Positions 62,991 through 64,000 of a stretch of 64,000 nucleotides of DNA are shown in pieces. The translations under genes and the position numbers were made by a program. Source of the stretch: Sipunculus nudus (taxonomy: Eukaryota > Annelida > Sipuncula > Golfingiida > Sipunculidae); contig CM049317.1 in the NCBI GenBank assembly GCA_026874595.1, positions 34,303,401-34,367,400 on the forward strand, in the 5' to 3' direction. The stretch's first letter is position 1, and each line of letters opens with the position of its first letter. The notes beneath the pieces are model-generated. The model saw nothing but the letters and a program-made list of their open reading frames with translations, ran no database searches and was not told the DNA's origin.

Positions 62991-64000
62991 AAGATGCATA
63001 TGAGAGGAACCGGAATTTAATTTCTGGAGAGGTACTAATACTTAATAAGCTAGCATAAAAATGGAGGCTGTTACATCCAACAACAAGAATAGAAAAAAGG
63101 TAAACTCAGTAAAATTCTGCACCCGATATTTCTTAACAAGTATTTATGAAGTATTTCAACATTTTAAAATTTATTAAAATATTTACTTAGGTTCCAAATC
63201 AAATTATCTCATTTCAATTTTTTTCAAACTTGAAATTTAGGCACCCCCTTAAATTTAGTCATTTCAAAAGTTTCTGATACAAAAATAGAATTCGTATCCT
63301 ATTTGCTGAAGATGTGGCAAGATTGGCAGAAAACCGGATATAAAACTTCTCATGCATAAACCGTAACTGTATCTCGTTCTCTCTTTATAGCTGTATCCAA
63401 TATTTTTGTATTTAAACCGTTATTGGGAATCGACTACTGATTAGTACTTTAAAGTTTCAACAAAAATTATTTCTGGCCAGGTATAATTTGCTTTAATAAA
63501 TATATCCTGTACAGTCTTCAGAAGTCTCCCTATTAAGCCTGCAGAGCGCTGAAACCCTGGGCGAAGGTTGACCGTAAAAAAATCTCAACGCCTCCGCTGA
63601 GATTCGATCTCACGATCCCCTGGCTTTGACTCCTGTGCTCTACCCTTGTGTAACAGAAGCCGTTCTGATTACTTGAATATTTCTGAAACTATTTATTTGA
63701 TGTGCTTCGTCGCAACCTTTAGTATCTCAAAGCGTTGAAAACAGACACAACATGTGCAAACATCAAGTTGTAGTAGATGCGAGGTTAATCAGGATAAACA
63801 GAAACAAAATGTGCAAACATCAAGTTGTAGCAGATGCGAGGTTAATCAGGATAAACTTTTTGATCTTCATCTTTGCAAGCATTGATGGGAAATGTAAAGT
63901 ATGAATTTTCAGATAAAAGTTTACAGATTTATAGGTAAATGAGATCTTATTTATCCGTGACAAACGTCAAATTTTTATCAAATGGGATCGAAGTTACTGT
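62991..64000. other. end of unit 5 and start of unit 6
   Basis: Tail blocks of unit 5, a partial reverse family B SINE at 63524-63661, then the first blocks of a further unit, cut by the window edge. A 60-70-bp stretch (GTGCAAACATCAAGTTGTAG) is duplicated in tandem at about 63752 and 63810. Confidence 0.7.

Larger units (their letters stand above)
38483..64000 (+). repeat. tandem segmental duplication, six units, each with one TSP1 exon
   Basis: Approximate units: 38483-45556, 45557-49185, 49186-54921, 54922-60610, 60611-63523 and 63524 to the right edge. Shared blocks recur in the same order. They are: a reverse SINE; CAACCTTCAGTATCTCAAAG; a block with CAAGTTTCCATTTGTCTGTA; a block with TGACCGGAGGTCCAATTGTG; a block with GAATACGGCCTTGTGGTCAT; a reverse SINE with a C-run; the exon flanks; the exon; a forward SINE; and the tail with GGAGGCGGTTAC. 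Unit 2 lacks the middle blocks. Units 3 and 4 have the GGCCTTGTGG-SINE part twice. Unit 5 is the shortest. Unit 1 has an internal duplication of about 515 bp (39220-39735 and 39740-40255). Exon spacing is 3689, 5732, 6046 and 2502 bp. Confidence 0.92.

Overview
The window is animal nuclear DNA. It is AT-rich, intron-rich and full of transposons, with many long (TA)n tracts. The transposon set (a Gmr1-like Ty3 element, an ISL2EU-like transposon with THAP and YqaJ proteins, CR1/L2-type and L1/Tx1-type LINEs, several tRNA-derived SINEs) and the thrombospondin-type-1/von Willebrand A gene fit a marine invertebrate. A lophotrochozoan such as a bivalve mollusc is my best guess, but no single feature proves it.

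The one clear host gene runs on the + strand from 13873 past the right edge. Eleven exons can be assembled by eye: a signal-peptide exon (13873-13948), four thrombospondin type-1 (TSP1) exons (20778-20936, 22890-23051, 26266-26406, 34969-35127), one 600-bp von Willebrand factor A exon (36283-36882), and five nearly identical 147-bp TSP1 exons (44333, 48022, 53754, 59800, 62302). Every junction is phase 1 and every internal exon is a multiple of three, so the exons splice into one open frame of about 677 codons with no stop. The 3' end lies outside the window.

Region by region: 1-5652 is the 3' part of a decayed Ty3/gypsy element with the rare order protease-integrase-RT-RNase H and its 3' LTR. 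6445-10855 is bounded by GC-rich inverted ends that look hAT-like. About 10956-11850 is a CR1/L2-type LINE tail. Intron 1 holds a minus-strand L1/Tx1-type LINE (about 14110-16330) and a 32-bp minisatellite (19930-20375). Introns 2 and 3 hold a minus-strand helicase-like exon remnant, a SINE and a solo LTR. Intron 4 (26407-34968) holds a minisatellite of about 30 bp split by a 5687-bp ISL2EU-like transposon (27588-33274). That transposon carries an intact YqaJ/SWIM nuclease gene and a frameshifted THAP-DDE transposase gene, converging on each other. Another solo LTR sits at 37681-38481.

From 38483 to the end the sequence is a tandem segmental duplication. Each unit of about 2.5-6 kb carries one copy of the same TSP1 exon, its intron flanks and embedded SINEs. 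The units differ by internal deletions, duplications and one reverse LTR. The window ends inside a sixth unit. The main biological story is therefore a secreted SP-TSP1x4-vWA-TSP1xn protein being lengthened by recent tandem exon amplification.
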